Positions 7,243 to 8,318 of a stretch of 8,318 bases of DNA are shown here, in pieces (the stretch's first letter is position 1; the number at the start of each line of letters is the position of its first letter). Position numbers and translations under genes: made by a program. The notes under the pieces are model-generated. The model worked only from the letters and a program-made list of their open reading frames with translations, did no database searches and had not been told where the DNA came from. Origin of the DNA: an uncultured Leptotrichia sp. (GTDB taxonomy: Bacteria > Fusobacteriota > Fusobacteriia > Fusobacteriales > Leptotrichiaceae); the NCBI GenBank assembly GCA_938017765.1, contig CALIJH010000146.1, positions 1 through 8,318 on the forward strand, read 5' to 3'.

Positions 7243-8318
7243 TTATTTTAATAACTCAACAAAATCCATTTCCATATCAAAATTCCTTTTTGAATATTTC
7301 AAAATTTTTTCTCTGACTTCTTCATTTTCATTTTTTTCTATTTCTTCTATTATCTGTCTTGTCAATGTAGAATCTTCTTTAATCATAGTGATAATCTTGT
7401 TATATTTTTCAAAATTCATTTTTTCCTTTTCTATTTCATCTTTTCCCGTTTTTTCCAGATTTGAAATAACTTCTTCAAGCGTTTTCTGAATACTCTTCAA
7501 ATTATTAATATAGTCCGCTTTATCTTCTTTTTTTATTATTTTAGGCATTTTTTTATCTGTACCCAAAAATTTTCTTTCATCAATGAATAACTTTGAAGCA
7601 TAAAACTCTTTTAAAAACATTTTTATAAGTGCTCTTGATTTAAATAATTCAATTTTTGATACATTATCAGTATGCTCTAAATTAGCTATAAAATTATTAA
7701 TAACTATTTTTTCGCTTTCAGCAAACATTTCATATATTTCTTTGAATTTTTGATTCATATTTTTATAGTTTGTCAAATATCTTTCATTTAAATCTTTTCC
7801 TTTTGCAAATTCATCTTCTTCATATTTTTTCGAAGTATAATAATCCACAATATCATCCATAAGTTTTAATTTTTCTTCAAACAATACGAGAAATTCTTTC
7901 GTTTTTTCATCTAATTTTTTGTTATATTCTTCGTCATTTTTATCTATTTCCTTTTTTAATTCCGACATGACAAATCTTGTTTCATCGTTCAATTTTTTCC
8001 TGTATATCTTGGAATAATGTTCTAAAAACAAATTAATTTTACTTTCTTTAGATAAAAAATTATCTTCATTATCCAAAACCATATTCGTATATAATCCATA
8101 AAAACTATCAATCCCTACTAATCTTCTATATGCCTCAATTGTATAACCCGTCAAATTAAATTTTCTTGGATTAGCCGCATACGAAAGAACTGCATTTTTT
8201 GTTTTCTCTAAATCTTTATTAGAAAATTCAACTTTTTCAGCTTCGCTGTAGTCTTTTATTTTAACTGTATCTTCCTTTTCTTCCAGATTGTCGGATTTTG
8301 AACAACCTACTAAAAATA
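7243..8318 (-). CDS. DUF3829/YiiG-like lipoprotein, 5' end cut by the window
   Basis: Predicted lipid-anchored envelope protein of unknown function. The frame is open to the window edge and 357 residues are visible. The first are FLVGCSKSD, a textbook lipobox (L-V-G-Cys, Cys at 8304-8302) with Ser at +2, so only the start of the signal peptide is missing; the mature protein is about 353 residues. A TTG at 8154 is an internal leucine codon, not the start. The mature part is highly charged, Lys/Glu-rich and almost wholly helical, with coiled-coil-like stretches. YYTSKKYEEDEFAKGKDLN (about visible residues 159-177) resembles, from memory, the core of the DUF3829 family that includes E. coli YiiG; this is a moderate-confidence match. 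No enzyme motif is seen. It looks more AT-rich than its neighbours. gatB follows 23 bases later, but no functional link is evident. Confidence 0.85.
   Translation of the reverse strand, partial: FLVGCSKSDNLEEKEDTVKIKDYSEAEKVEFSNKDLEKTKNAVLSYAANPRKFNLTGYTIEAYRRLVGIDSFYGLYTNMVLDNEDNFLSKESKINLFLEHYSKIYRKKLNDETRFVMSELKKEIDKNDEEYNKKLDEKTKEFLVLFEEKLKLMDDIVDYYTSKKYEEDEFAKGKDLNERYLTNYKNMNQKFKEIYEMFAESEKIVINNFIANLEHTDNVSKIELFKSRALIKMFLKEFYASKLFIDERKFLGTDKKMPKIIKKEDKADYINNLKSIQKTLEEVISNLEKTGKDEIEKEKMNFEKYNKIITMIKEDSTLTRQIIEEIEKNENEEVREKILKYSKRNFDMEMDFVELLK

Noticed and set aside
7172..7489. Plus-strand open frame with hydrophobic Phe/Ser/Ile stretches spanning the lipoprotein-gatB junction
   Set aside because: The apparent membrane-like sequence is the complement of Lys/Glu-rich codons; both minus-strand genes explain the region.
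8152..8154. TTG as start of the lipoprotein gene
   Set aside because: The frame stays open upstream to a clear lipobox at 8302-8313, so this is an internal leucine codon.

Overview
This is an AT-rich window (roughly 30% G+C by eye) in which every credible gene lies on the minus strand. The visible stop codons are all TAA and tryptophan is encoded by TGG, so the code is standard. The gene set, low G+C, and a lipobox protein of a type known from Gram-negative bacteria fit a low-GC anaerobe of the Fusobacteriota (Leptotrichia/Sebaldella/Fusobacterium-like). That placement is an inference; a low-GC Firmicute is the main alternative.

Layout in transcription order, from high to low coordinates: a lipoprotein missing only the start of its signal peptide (8318-7243, DUF3829/YiiG-like); gatB, the B subunit of Asp-tRNA(Asn)/Glu-tRNA(Gln) amidotransferase (7219-5786); a class B penicillin-binding protein of the FtsI/SpoVD type with one PASTA domain (5712-3748); priA, the replication-restart helicase (3685-1460); def, peptide deformylase (1190-678); and fmt, methionyl-tRNA formyltransferase, cut by the window start (652-1). 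The first four genes are separated by 23, 73 and 62 bases and def-fmt by 25 bases. The only long gap is 269 bases between priA and def; it holds no gene but has a candidate promoter for def-fmt.

Functionally this is a housekeeping block. gatB supplies correctly charged Gln/Asn-tRNA, the PBP cross-links septal peptidoglycan, PriA reloads the replisome, and fmt and def put on and take off the N-formyl group of initiator Met. The priA-def-fmt order is a widely conserved bacterial arrangement. I saw no mobile element, CRISPR array, tRNA, rRNA or convincing new system. The points worth a second look are small: the poorly characterised lipoprotein, the long AT-rich leader before def, unusually long Shine-Dalgarno spacing in four genes, a start-stop codon pair before the PBP gene, and the start choice of fmt.
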